From NCBI GenBank assembly GCA_003233295.1, contig QILJ01000028.1, forward strand, positions 1-7,122: 7,122 nucleotides of DNA. The letters are read 5' to 3'. Source of the DNA: Ignavibacteria bacterium. GTDB lineage: Bacteria > Bacteroidota > Ignavibacteria > Ignavibacteriales > Melioribacteraceae. A program made the position numbers and the translations under genes. The notes beneath the pieces were generated by a model. That model did no database searches, was not told the DNA's origin, and worked only from the letters and a program-made list of their open reading frames with translations. Shown here in pieces: positions 1-6,889 of this stretch (position 1 is the first letter of the stretch; each line of letters opens with the position of its first letter).

Positions 1-985
1 AAAGTAAAACACGGTAAAGACAGGAATAAAAAGTGTTCAGTTGAGCATCTGTACCACCTTCTACTTTTATTTTGGAAAGTTCAGAATTCCAAATATCTCT
101 AGCTTCATCCTTGAGGGTTTCAAAGTCCTTATCACCAATCTCCCTTTTAAGATTTAATTCTGCTTGTTCATAACTAATAAAGGAGGAGGCTACTTTAACA
201 TTAACCTGTTCTCCTCGCTCAGTTGTAAAGCCAACTACAGCACCAACATGATCGCCTTTTGCATAAAAACTATTTTTCTTTTCCTTATTACCATTCCAGG
301 TTAAGGTCTTTGCAAAATCTTTGTCAAAAACTGCTACAAAATAGTTGTGAAAGTTCTCTGGGACACTACCGGAATTATACCTTGAGTAACCAATTATTTT
401 TCGCTCTTCGGGAATTATTCTCACTTCTGATCCCTTGTTAAATCCATCAAGAATAATATAAGAACTATCAGATTTAGGAAATGTAAATCTGAAGCATGCA
501 GCTCTTTCAGTTGGTGTAATCTCTGTTACAACATCATAATCAGCAAGGTAAACCCTGTAATAATGAGGTTTAGCTATCTCTGCTTTATGAGAAAACCATG
601 AAGCCCTTTCCGCTTCTTTCGTTTTTAACTTTCCTGTGATTGGCATAAAAGAAAAAGAGCCGTAATCCTTTAACCAATTGCTAGCTTGGTGAGTTTGTTT
701 AAATCCGTTTATTTTATGGGCATCGTAAGCATATATCCATCCATTTCCCATAGAACTTGTTTGAGGTGTCCAGAAATTCATTCCCCAGGGCAATGCAATT
801 GCTGGATATGTATTACCATTAGACAAATTGAACTCTGAATCACTACCGATTAAAGTATTGACCTTTGATACGTAATCAATATTAGTATCAGATGATTTTT
901 TGGTATTTGTACAAGCAGTAAACGTCAAAGTTATGAATATTAATGCTGGAATTATGTAATTTTTCAAGTGTCTGTATTTGTTCAT
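1..985 (-). CDS. GH92 family alpha-mannosidase, lipoprotein, partial (N-terminal 328 residues)
   Basis: The gene runs off the left edge of the window, so only its N-terminal part is seen. GH92 enzymes are calcium-dependent inverting exo-alpha-mannosidases. The frame opens with a basic start (MNKYRHLKNY), a hydrophobic stretch and a lipobox-like LTFTAC with Cys25, so the product is probably an exported lipoprotein. Residues about 36-300 look like the N-terminal GH92 beta-sandwich domain: VNTLIGSDSEFNLSNGNTYPA (42-62), THQASNWLKDYGSFSFMP (98-115) and KVEGGTDAQLNTFYSCLYR (307-325). The last of these is the usual GH92 junction into the (alpha/alpha)6 catalytic domain, which lies outside the window. 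AAGGAG, inside the end of the preceding gene, sits 12 nt before this ATG and is one of the few Shine-Dalgarno-like sites here. The gap to the six-hairpin gene is 9 nt, so the two are probably co-transcribed. The THQ.S.W.DYG motif differs from the other GH92 in this window, suggesting a different linkage preference. Confidence 0.88.
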   Translation of the reverse strand, partial: MNKYRHLKNYIIPALIFITLTFTACTNTKKSSDTNIDYVSKVNTLIGSDSEFNLSNGNTYPAIALPWGMNFWTPQTSSMGNGWIYAYDAHKINGFKQTHQASNWLKDYGSFSFMPITGKLKTKEAERASWFSHKAEIAKPHYYRVYLADYDVVTEITPTERAACFRFTFPKSDSSYIILDGFNKGSEVRIIPEERKIIGYSRYNSGSVPENFHNYFVAVFDKDFAKTLTWNGNKEKKNSFYAKGDHVGAVVGFTTERGEQVNVKVASSFISYEQAELNLKREIGDKDFETLKDEARDIWNSELSKIKVEGGTDAQLNTFYSCLYRVLL

Positions 986-994
986 CAAAATATT

Positions 995-2290
995 TTACTC
1001 CTTTTCTTTAGCCCAAGTTTCCAATAATATGATAGCTTTATATAAAACTCCAGCAGAACCACGATACGAGCTTGATCCTCGCGGCTCATTTTTTATAGTG
1101 TACCATTCATAAAAGCCATTATTTTTAATAACTCTTTCTGTCATCGGAAGAATCTGCTCATAAGCCTCTTTTACAAAACCATACTTAACTAGCTGCTGTA
1201 TCATTCTTCCTCCAAACCATGTCCAATCGCCGCCATTCTGATATGTATATGGTGCCGACATAATTTTATTTTTAAAAGCTCCATCTGGATATGATGGATA
1301 TAAGGTTAAACCAATAGAGGCGGCGCCAATTTGTTTTACATTTTCAATCATCTTCTCTAAGGAAATTCTTATCTCTTCTTTGTCAAGCAGTCCCGCTTCA
1401 ATAGCCACTGCTGTACCGCCATGATAAAAAATATCATCTTCATTGAAATCATCAGCAAAAGGAGAACCATTCAAATAAATATGCGGTCGGAATTTCATTT
1501 TATCTTTATCCCACAAATGCTTTTTAATATTGATCTTTAACTCTTCTAGAATAGGCAGCCATTTTGCAGAAGATTCCGGAACCAATTCAATGAAATTTTT
1601 CATTGCAATTACTAACATTGCATTATCATAAATGTCTAATGTGTAATGCGTATCATCAGTTAAAAATACACCCCAATCATGTTCTGGCTGCACGTCGCCC
1701 CAATCGGCTGTAGTGCCTCCCGTTATTAGTCCATACTCTTTATTGTATCTGTGATTCATCAAAAACTCAAGAGCAAAGTCCATTCTTTCACTTAATGTTA
1801 ACCCATCAATTTCAAACTGAAGAAGGGAAATGTCATTAGTTTTTTTAATGTACTTATAAACCGCTTGAATTAAAGATGTTTCCTGATCGGTTTCAACAGT
1901 GTTTTTATGAGCAGCGAGATTTGGCTCCAATTCGGAAAAGATATATTCATACGTACCTTGCATCATACCCTCTTTTGGAATATACGCATCAATAATATTA
2001 CCATCCGTTCCTTGAAAATTAAAAAATATAAGCAGCTTTTCCAGAATCTTATCCTTGTCGTTTACATCGAGTGATAATTCCATGAATGTATTAAAATCTC
2101 GAATCCAAATTTCACCATATCCATCGCCGGCAGTAAAGCCTGTGCTAATAATATCTTTAGCTTTTTCTTTAACTAATGAAAAATTCTTGTTATTAATAAT
2201 CTTTAAAGCTAACTGCTTCTCTTCTTTCGATGTAGTACTGCATCCGACTAAAGCGGAGAAGGCTAAGAATAAAAGAATTATATTTCTCAT
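995..2290 (-). CDS. Predicted lipoprotein of six-hairpin ((alpha/alpha)6-barrel) glycosidase type
   Basis: This 431-residue protein starts at MRNIILLFLAFSALVGC, a compact lipoprotein signal with lipobox LVGC (Cys17). I preferred this ATG to an in-frame one 66 nt upstream, because the longer version puts 22 residues before the signal peptide and reads through a palindromic repeat. The rest looks like an all-helical (alpha/alpha)6 glycosidase. Conserved-looking motifs are GYGEIWIRDFNTF (57-69), HKNTVETDQETS (128-139), TADWGDVQPEHDWG (194-207), QNGGDWTWFGGRM (351-363) and NEPRGSSSYRGSAG (401-414). The acidic residues in the first three are candidate catalytic or substrate-binding positions. The W.RD motif recalls GH125 exo-alpha-1,6-mannosidases, and the NGG.W.W.G motif recalls GH63/GH37-like enzymes, but I cannot place it in a numbered family. 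Its position between mannosidase genes and its predicted export make a role in alpha-mannoside or related glycan breakdown plausible. The activity is not shown. Confidence 0.78.
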   Translation of the reverse strand: MRNIILLFLAFSALVGCSTTSKEEKQLALKIINNKNFSLVKEKAKDIISTGFTAGDGYGEIWIRDFNTFMELSLDVNDKDKILEKLLIFFNFQGTDGNIIDAYIPKEGMMQGTYEYIFSELEPNLAAHKNTVETDQETSLIQAVYKYIKKTNDISLLQFEIDGLTLSERMDFALEFLMNHRYNKEYGLITGGTTADWGDVQPEHDWGVFLTDDTHYTLDIYDNAMLVIAMKNFIELVPESSAKWLPILEELKINIKKHLWDKDKMKFRPHIYLNGSPFADDFNEDDIFYHGGTAVAIEAGLLDKEEIRISLEKMIENVKQIGAASIGLTLYPSYPDGAFKNKIMSAPYTYQNGGDWTWFGGRMIQQLVKYGFVKEAYEQILPMTERVIKNNGFYEWYTIKNEPRGSSSYRGSAGVLYKAIILLETWAKEKE

Positions 2291-2312
2291 CTGTTTATAA
2301 ATTTTATTTTCC

Positions 2313-2327
2313 AAACCTTCAAGGTTT
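2313..2327. repeat. Palindrome AAACCTT-C-AAGGTTT, copy 1
   Basis: A perfect 7+1+7 palindrome lies 23 nt upstream of the chosen start of the six-hairpin gene. A second, longer copy with the same core (AAACCTT-N-AAGGTTT) is centred 79 nt away. As RNA it would form only a weak A/U-rich hairpin. It may be a dispersed intergenic repeat of this genome or a protein-binding site. If translated in the frame of the upstream alternative ATG (2356), it reads NLEGLEN, which explains the spurious N-terminal extension. Confidence 0.7.
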
Positions 2328-2382
2328 CTTGACTTGATCAATTTCGCGCTGCTCATTCAATTTATTAATTTTTCTAACCTAT

Positions 2383-2589
2383 TTACTTCAAAAACCTTGA
2401 AGGTTTTTTATAATCATCTCCTTGTGTATCTCGAAGAGTTATGAATGTTTCATCTAGTTTAATTCCAAATGTTATTATTTCGTGAGGTTTCACTTTTACG
2501 GAAACCGAGTTTTTATCTATCATTGCTTTTTCGATTTTAGCTAACCAACAACCAAAGTTGACGGCAAATAATAAGATAATAACTTTTTC
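2383..2589 (-). pseudogene. Possible remnant of a glycosidase gene (GH38-like C-terminal tail)
   Basis: A 68-codon frame is open between stop codons in the 325 nt between the kinase and the six-hairpin gene, but it has no ATG at its beginning. The first ATG is internal at 2523 and would give 46 residues. Its middle reads SVSVKVKPHEIITFGIKL, which resembles the last beta-strand of GH38 alpha-mannosidases, typically a V..KPFEIKTF.I-like string close to the C-terminus. The front reads KVIILLFAVNFGCW, which looks like a bacterial signal peptide with a lipobox-like Cys but lacks a start codon. One explanation is a mannosidase gene that lost its centre, leaving signal and tail fused. Another is a GH38 tail with an accidental hydrophobic lead. 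The end runs into the palindrome at 2390-2408. The similarity is from memory of the family, not a search, and the frame could be non-coding. It lies in the same direction as its neighbours. Confidence 0.38.
2390..2408. repeat. Palindrome AAAAACCTT-G-AAGGTTTTT, copy 2
   Basis: This is a perfect 9+1+9 palindrome sharing its core with the copy at 2313-2327. It overlaps the last codons of the small open frame at 2383-2589. With A-tract and T-tract ends it could act as a weak bidirectional terminator between the kinase and the six-hairpin gene. The stem is AT-rich with a minimal loop, so a dispersed repeat or binding site is equally possible. Confidence 0.7.
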
Positions 2590-2615
2590 TTATAGTTGAT
2601 TCTAAAACCTTATTC

Positions 2616-3806
2616 CTATTCTGAAATTTGTTGTTTATACTTTGTATAATATGGTTCGATCATTTCTCTTTTCTCCCCAAAATACTTTTCCTCGTACATA
2701 CCGCCGATATAAAAACAAGTCGTTCCGCCAGAAATTATTCCCCAAATAGATACTTCAGAAAGATCGTATGCCGCATCCGCATTTTGAATTTGTGAAACTA
2801 ACGAGGCAATAGCACCGCCAACAAAATTATCACCGCAGCCAGTTGTATCACCGGTATGAATATCCTTTTTCAATTTTTTAGAAACAGCTCTAGAAATTGG
2901 CATTTCAAAGTCGTCCAATATTTGAAACAAATTTCCATTTGAAAATAATCTCACATTATCAGTACCGCAAGTTACAATCACAGCACCAGTTCCAGATCTG
3001 CGAAAAAATTGCATAGCCTCATCCAAGCTAGGTTTACCGCTCAATCTAATTGCCTCTTCATAGTCCATAATCAATAGATCAATATTCTCATAGCTCTCAT
3101 CACTATTGCCTAATGGCCATTTCAGACTTGGATTTTTCTTTTCATTCCTAAAATCGTAAACGGTATTTACTATTGTTATGCAGCCTTTAGATTTCGCTTT
3201 TTTGAGTAATTCGGTCAGGTTATCATGAATTTGCGGCACCAAAGCAGTACCGCCGAAAACTACTATATCAGAAGCAAAAAAATCATCATTCAATTCATTT
3301 GGAGAATATTCCCATGCTGCACCAATTGAATTAATAAATATTCTCTCACCATTTCCATTATCGTATGATGAATCGGAAAGGACAATTGTTGATGGTGTTT
3401 CTGCATTAAAAATTTTATAATTATTATAAAATAGAGGTGTCTTTTCTAATAGTGATTTAATAATTTCACCATCATCATCGTTTCCTCTACTGCCATAAAA
3501 ATGAAATTCACAATTTTTACTATCAGATATTTGTGCAGCATGAATCATAGAAATAATTGCGGGTCCTCCAATGTTTATCTTGTCAGGTTTTCTTCCGGAC
3601 GTTATTTTTTTTAATAGAGACTGAAAACCTTCACCTTTGAATTTTTCAAATTCTTCTCTAAAAACAAGATGCCCCGGCGTTAAACCGCCATCACCTTTTT
3701 CTTTTGATAGATATTGGCGAAAGCTATCAGCACTAAACGAAATATTGCTGTATAAGCGGTCAATAAGACTACAGCCAACACCCGAAACTATAATTTTTTT
3801 TGTCAT
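2616..3806 (-). CDS. PfkB (ribokinase) family sugar kinase, probable fructokinase
   Basis: This cytoplasmic protein of 396 residues has the PfkB fold: an N-terminal strand KIIVSGVGCSLIDRLY (4-19), the glycine pair in NIGGPA (78-83), VTCGTDNVRLFSNG (278-291) and the C-terminal PfkB signature HTGDTTGCGDNFVGG (317-331). In that signature Asp326 is the expected catalytic base and the preceding GDTTGCG forms the anion hole. It is longer than typical ribokinase or fructokinase proteins (about 300-330 residues). Much of the excess is about 55 residues (20-75) between the first strand and the GG motif, including GDGGLTPGHLVF (38-49). The ATG follows the isomerase stop by 2 nt with no Shine-Dalgarno, which indicates translational coupling. 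Coupling to a lyxose/mannose isomerase next to mannosidases suggests fructose as substrate, giving fructose-6-phosphate. If the isomerase acts on lyxose, xylulose is the alternative. The family is secure; the substrate is inferred. Confidence 0.88.
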   Translation of the reverse strand: MTKKIIVSGVGCSLIDRLYSNISFSADSFRQYLSKEKGDGGLTPGHLVFREEFEKFKGEGFQSLLKKITSGRKPDKINIGGPAIISMIHAAQISDSKNCEFHFYGSRGNDDDGEIIKSLLEKTPLFYNNYKIFNAETPSTIVLSDSSYDNGNGERIFINSIGAAWEYSPNELNDDFFASDIVVFGGTALVPQIHDNLTELLKKAKSKGCITIVNTVYDFRNEKKNPSLKWPLGNSDESYENIDLLIMDYEEAIRLSGKPSLDEAMQFFRRSGTGAVIVTCGTDNVRLFSNGNLFQILDDFEMPISRAVSKKLKKDIHTGDTTGCGDNFVGGAIASLVSQIQNADAAYDLSEVSIWGIISGGTTCFYIGGMYEEKYFGEKREMIEPYYTKYKQQISE

Positions 3807-3808
3807 AA

Positions 3809-4483
3809 TTAAATGTATTTAGTTAAATCGGAAACCAACAAATGTAATGGTTTTTCATCTTCAACAATATCTGGGAATCGACCGACTGGCACGTAGAAAC
3901 GATTATCCGAACTATCATCGTTAACAGCGCTCACTTCTCCGACTAGAACTTTCCCTTTTCCCTTTTCGCCATAAAAACGATGATACACACCAGGCACTAA
4001 GCAAATGCTTTCTCCCGGAGTTAGGATAACGCTGCCTCCCGCTGAAACCGTACGGTTAATCCCATCAATTTTCACTTCAATGTCCTCAGAAGAAAAATCT
4101 TCATTCTTATCAGAATTGTATAGCTCAATTACAAGATTTCCACCGCCCCTATTAATTATATCTTCCATTTTACTCCAATGGAAATGCATTGGGGTTTCCT
4201 GCATCTCTTCAACGATCATAATTTTTTCGGCATAGCTCTTTTTATCTTTCTGCTGATTTCCATTTCTGATTGTGAATAGAATCAATCCTTGTTTAAGAAA
4301 ATCGCCTGACCCAAAATCGGTCAAATCCCACCCAAGCATGTTGTCGACAATTTCATTACATGTTTCGTATTTACCTCTCCAGTCTTCAGGATTCCAATAA
4401 GCCCAAGGAGGTAATTTGAAATTCATTTGATTAAAAAACTCTATCGAATTTTTTATTAACTGATTAATTTCACTCCTTTTCAT
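3809..4483 (-). CDS. D-lyxose/D-mannose isomerase (cupin-fold, D-lyxose ketol-isomerase family)
   Basis: This 224-residue cytoplasmic enzyme belongs to the family of metal-dependent D-lyxose isomerases (EC 5.3.1.15). Characterised members interconvert D-lyxose and D-xylulose and also D-mannose and D-fructose. The N-terminus MKRSEIN followed by KLPPWAYWNPEDW (23-35) is characteristic and fixes the start. The cupin metal site is visible as MHFHWSKMEDIINRGGG (99-115), giving ligands His100, His102 and Glu107, with His168 in VPGVYHRFYGEKG (163-175) as the fourth. Length and motifs look complete. The gene begins 36 nt after the GH92 stop and ends 2 nt before the kinase ATG, so it belongs to the same transcription unit. 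In this setting the most sensible reaction is mannose to fructose, feeding the adjacent kinase. Lyxose itself is rare, and nothing else here points to pentose use. The upstream AAGAG is at best a weak ribosome binding site. Confidence 0.88.
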   Translation of the reverse strand: MKRSEINQLIKNSIEFFNQMNFKLPPWAYWNPEDWRGKYETCNEIVDNMLGWDLTDFGSGDFLKQGLILFTIRNGNQQKDKKSYAEKIMIVEEMQETPMHFHWSKMEDIINRGGGNLVIELYNSDKNEDFSSEDIEVKIDGINRTVSAGGSVILTPGESICLVPGVYHRFYGEKGKGKVLVGEVSAVNDDSSDNRFYVPVGRFPDIVEDEKPLHLLVSDLTKYI

Positions 4484-4519
4484 TTTTGCAGCTCTTAAAA
4501 TATTTCTTCAATAATTTTA

Positions 4520-6745
4520 TTAGTTTTTATTCTTATAATTCAAAGCCGAAGGCGGTGAATCCTCTTTATTGCTACCCCATTGTTTATTAGGCTTGCTCCC
4601 CATAATCAGTTTTAAAGTTCCACCATTGACAATATCGTTATGAGTAAACCATGGTCTATTCAACGGTTTACCATTGAGGAATGCTTTTTGAATATATTTA
4701 TTTGCTTTTGAACTATTTTCAGCAATTACTGTAAATGTCCTTTGGTTAGGAAGATCGATGCTTATTTTTTCAAAAACCGGGCTGCCAATATTATATACCG
4801 GAATACCGGGTGTTACAGGAAAAAAGCCCATCATAGAAAAAATAACAAATGAAGACATTGCACCACCATCCTCATCGCCAGGAATTCCGAAAAGATTATC
4901 AGTAAAAAAAGCATCTAAAAGCATACGAATACGTTTTTGTGTTTTCCATGGTGAACCCAAATAATTATAAATATATGGTATGTGAAAACTTGGTTCATTT
5001 CCCATTACAAACTGACCAACTAAACCAGAAGCATCCGGTTGTTTACTCCAAAATTTCCATTTACTAGTTCCGAGATCTTCCCGGAAAAGTTGATCGAGTG
5101 TAGCTTCTGCTCCATTGATTTCATCCATTAGATCAAATAGTCCATGCAGATCGTGTTTAACATCCCAGTTGTAAGTGTATGCATTGTTTTCGGTGAAATA
5201 CATTCTGTCTGCAAACCTGGGATCATACGGTTCAATCCATTTACCATCTTTATCTCGAGGCCACATAATACCTTTGTCAACTCTGAATACATTCTTATAA
5301 TTTTGGGACCTTTTAAGAAACAGCTTTTCGTCTTCTTTTTTATTTAGTTGTGATGCCAGTTGTGCAAGACACCAATCGCTGTAACTATTGTCAAGCGTTA
5401 CTGAAACCGATTGTCTTCTTTCCCAGGGCATACTAACCTCTTTTACCGTCTCTTTTTCTCCGGGATATAAACCGGGGTAATATCCGTTTTTATCATAAAA
5501 ATAATCTAACTCGCATTTTGGTCCGTTGCGCCATGGAAGCAAAGTCGCTTCCAAGGAATTCTTTTTAAGTCCTTCGTAAGCTTTTTCCAAATCGAATTCC
5601 CTCAATCCTTTAAACCATGCATCAGTCATCCAACTTGCGGCAAAGTTACCGGTCATTGCAGGCCAATCGCCGAAGACCAAAGCAAACGACGGCATTGTTC
5701 CGCTTTGCTCATACATTTTTATGTATGATCTAATTCTTTTTTCTGCCATATCCGGGTTGAGTATCATGTGCAATGGTTCTAGAGCTATATAAGTATCCCA
5801 AATCCAATTATCTACATAAAACGGTTCGTTAGACTCATGAATTTTATGATCGTAAGCGCTATAATACTTCCCATATTCATTTATATCAACCATCCGCTCA
5901 TAGGCACGATATAGTGAGGTGTAAAATACTCTTTTCTGAGCAATTGTTCCTCCCTCTACGTTGATCTGTGAAAAGGCTTTATCCCAAACTTGAAAAGCAT
6001 GGTCTTTAATTGATTCAAAATCCCATTCTGAAATTTCATTTTGCAAATTTCGTTTTGCTTGTTCAATGCCTATATACGAGATACCATAGCGAAATGAAAC
6101 TACTTGAGGTTTATCGCCAAATCGAATTAATAATTTCTTTTTATCTGTGGTATTTTGATATTTGACATCAGAAATATCAGTATTAACTTCTGCATAAAAA
6201 AAGGCTTTCATCCCCGCAAACTCTTCAATTCCTGTTATTATTCTTTTGCCTTCAACCTTTATCTCGCCGGCACTGTTGAAAATTCCCATTCTGATAAAAT
6301 GAGGACTGTTATCTACAAAACTAAGTCTAAAATATCCTGATCTTGCTTGAGGTGTAAATTCAATGGAATTATTAAAATCCTCGAAAGCTGTTTTATAATA
6401 ATATGGCGTTAAAATTTCGGTGCTATACTCAAATCGTTTATTCCAAATATTAGAATTAACAATTCCGCAAACAGGCATAAATGCAAAAACTTTGTATAAT
6501 CGATGCGATGTAATTGTAAGCTGAAAATTACTGATCTGGTCATCTAATTGATCTTTTCTATTTGGAAAGACTCTTACCATACTATTTGGTAAATGTACAG
6601 TTGGTCTTGTTGGCTGCAAAATAACCCCGACACCACCAATAGATGGATCAACATAATTTAAGTTCGTTTCATTCTTTTGAGCATATGCAAAGAAAGAACT
6701 TAGGAATAAAAAAGCGGCTAACATATTTCTGCTGTCAAATATCAT
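4520..6745 (-). CDS. GH92 family alpha-mannosidase, secreted, complete
   Basis: This 741-residue enzyme is full length for GH92, the calcium-dependent inverting exo-alpha-mannosidases. The N-terminus is a Sec signal (LAAFLFLSSFFAYA) with a likely signal peptidase I cut after Ala22 (AYA|Q). The beta-sandwich domain starts at YVDPSIGGVG (31-40) and runs to about residue 245; the (alpha/alpha)6 domain follows from VEGGTIAQKRVFYTSLYR (263-280). Family motifs are DNWIWDTY (312-319), GTMPSF (349-354), FTENNAYTYNW (517-527), GNEPSFHIPYIYNYLG (582-597) and GDEDGGAMSSF (623-633). By analogy with characterised GH92 enzymes, Glu519 is the likely acid, and Asp624/Asp626 the likely base pair. The VDPSIGGVG...QPTRPTVHLPNSMVRVFP (50-61) segment marks a subtype distinct from the second GH92. 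No Shine-Dalgarno precedes the ATG; an internal Met8 is possible but would drop the only basic residue of the signal. It is the first gene of the run and is probably periplasmic or extracellular. Confidence 0.94.
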   Translation of the reverse strand: MIFDSRNMLAAFLFLSSFFAYAQKNETNLNYVDPSIGGVGVILQPTRPTVHLPNSMVRVFPNRKDQLDDQISNFQLTITSHRLYKVFAFMPVCGIVNSNIWNKRFEYSTEILTPYYYKTAFEDFNNSIEFTPQARSGYFRLSFVDNSPHFIRMGIFNSAGEIKVEGKRIITGIEEFAGMKAFFYAEVNTDISDVKYQNTTDKKKLLIRFGDKPQVVSFRYGISYIGIEQAKRNLQNEISEWDFESIKDHAFQVWDKAFSQINVEGGTIAQKRVFYTSLYRAYERMVDINEYGKYYSAYDHKIHESNEPFYVDNWIWDTYIALEPLHMILNPDMAEKRIRSYIKMYEQSGTMPSFALVFGDWPAMTGNFAASWMTDAWFKGLREFDLEKAYEGLKKNSLEATLLPWRNGPKCELDYFYDKNGYYPGLYPGEKETVKEVSMPWERRQSVSVTLDNSYSDWCLAQLASQLNKKEDEKLFLKRSQNYKNVFRVDKGIMWPRDKDGKWIEPYDPRFADRMYFTENNAYTYNWDVKHDLHGLFDLMDEINGAEATLDQLFREDLGTSKWKFWSKQPDASGLVGQFVMGNEPSFHIPYIYNYLGSPWKTQKRIRMLLDAFFTDNLFGIPGDEDGGAMSSFVIFSMMGFFPVTPGIPVYNIGSPVFEKISIDLPNQRTFTVIAENSSKANKYIQKAFLNGKPLNRPWFTHNDIVNGGTLKLIMGSKPNKQWGSNKEDSPPSALNYKNKN

Positions 6746-6798
6746 CTTGTTTAATGGCTCAAGGTTGTTTAGAAAAGTTGCAAAAATGACTCCATCAA

Positions 6799-6818
6799 TT
6801 TAATAATTAATTATTAAA
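6799..6818. repeat. 20-bp perfect palindrome, candidate operator
   Basis: TTTAATAATTAATTATTAAA is a perfect inverted repeat with no spacer, ending 53 nt before the start codon of the first GH92 gene. Such a site could bind a dimeric regulator controlling the operon. The sequence is made only of A and T in an AT-rich region, so chance palindromy is more likely than for a mixed sequence. No regulator gene is present in the window to pair with it. Confidence 0.4.
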
Positions 6819-6889
6819 ATCTGAGGGATTTTCTACGCTGATGTATATAACACAAATTGATTTTCAGAATTTGACTTGGATGTCATTAA

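Noticed and set aside
259..441. Short plus-strand open frame opposite the partial GH92 gene
   Set aside because: It is antisense to a clearly conserved GH92 domain and has no recognisable content of its own.
2055..2300. Plus-strand open frame of 81 codons
   Set aside because: It is antisense to the signal peptide and first motifs of the six-hairpin gene; the hydrophobic end is the complement of that signal region.
2291..2356. Upstream in-frame ATG giving a 453-residue version of the six-hairpin protein
   Set aside because: It adds 22 residues in front of a textbook lipoprotein signal and reads through a palindromic repeat, so the downstream ATG is preferred.
4005..4235. Plus-strand open frame opposite the isomerase metal site
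   Set aside because: The opposite strand encodes intact cupin metal ligands, so this frame is a by-product.
4758..5347. Two short plus-strand open frames inside the complete GH92 gene
   Set aside because: They lie opposite conserved catalytic-domain motifs and resemble no protein.
6853..6860. TCAATTTG on the minus strand as the operon promoter
   Set aside because: It has one mismatch to TANNTTTG and no -33 TTTG at a suitable distance, too weak to call in AT-rich DNA.
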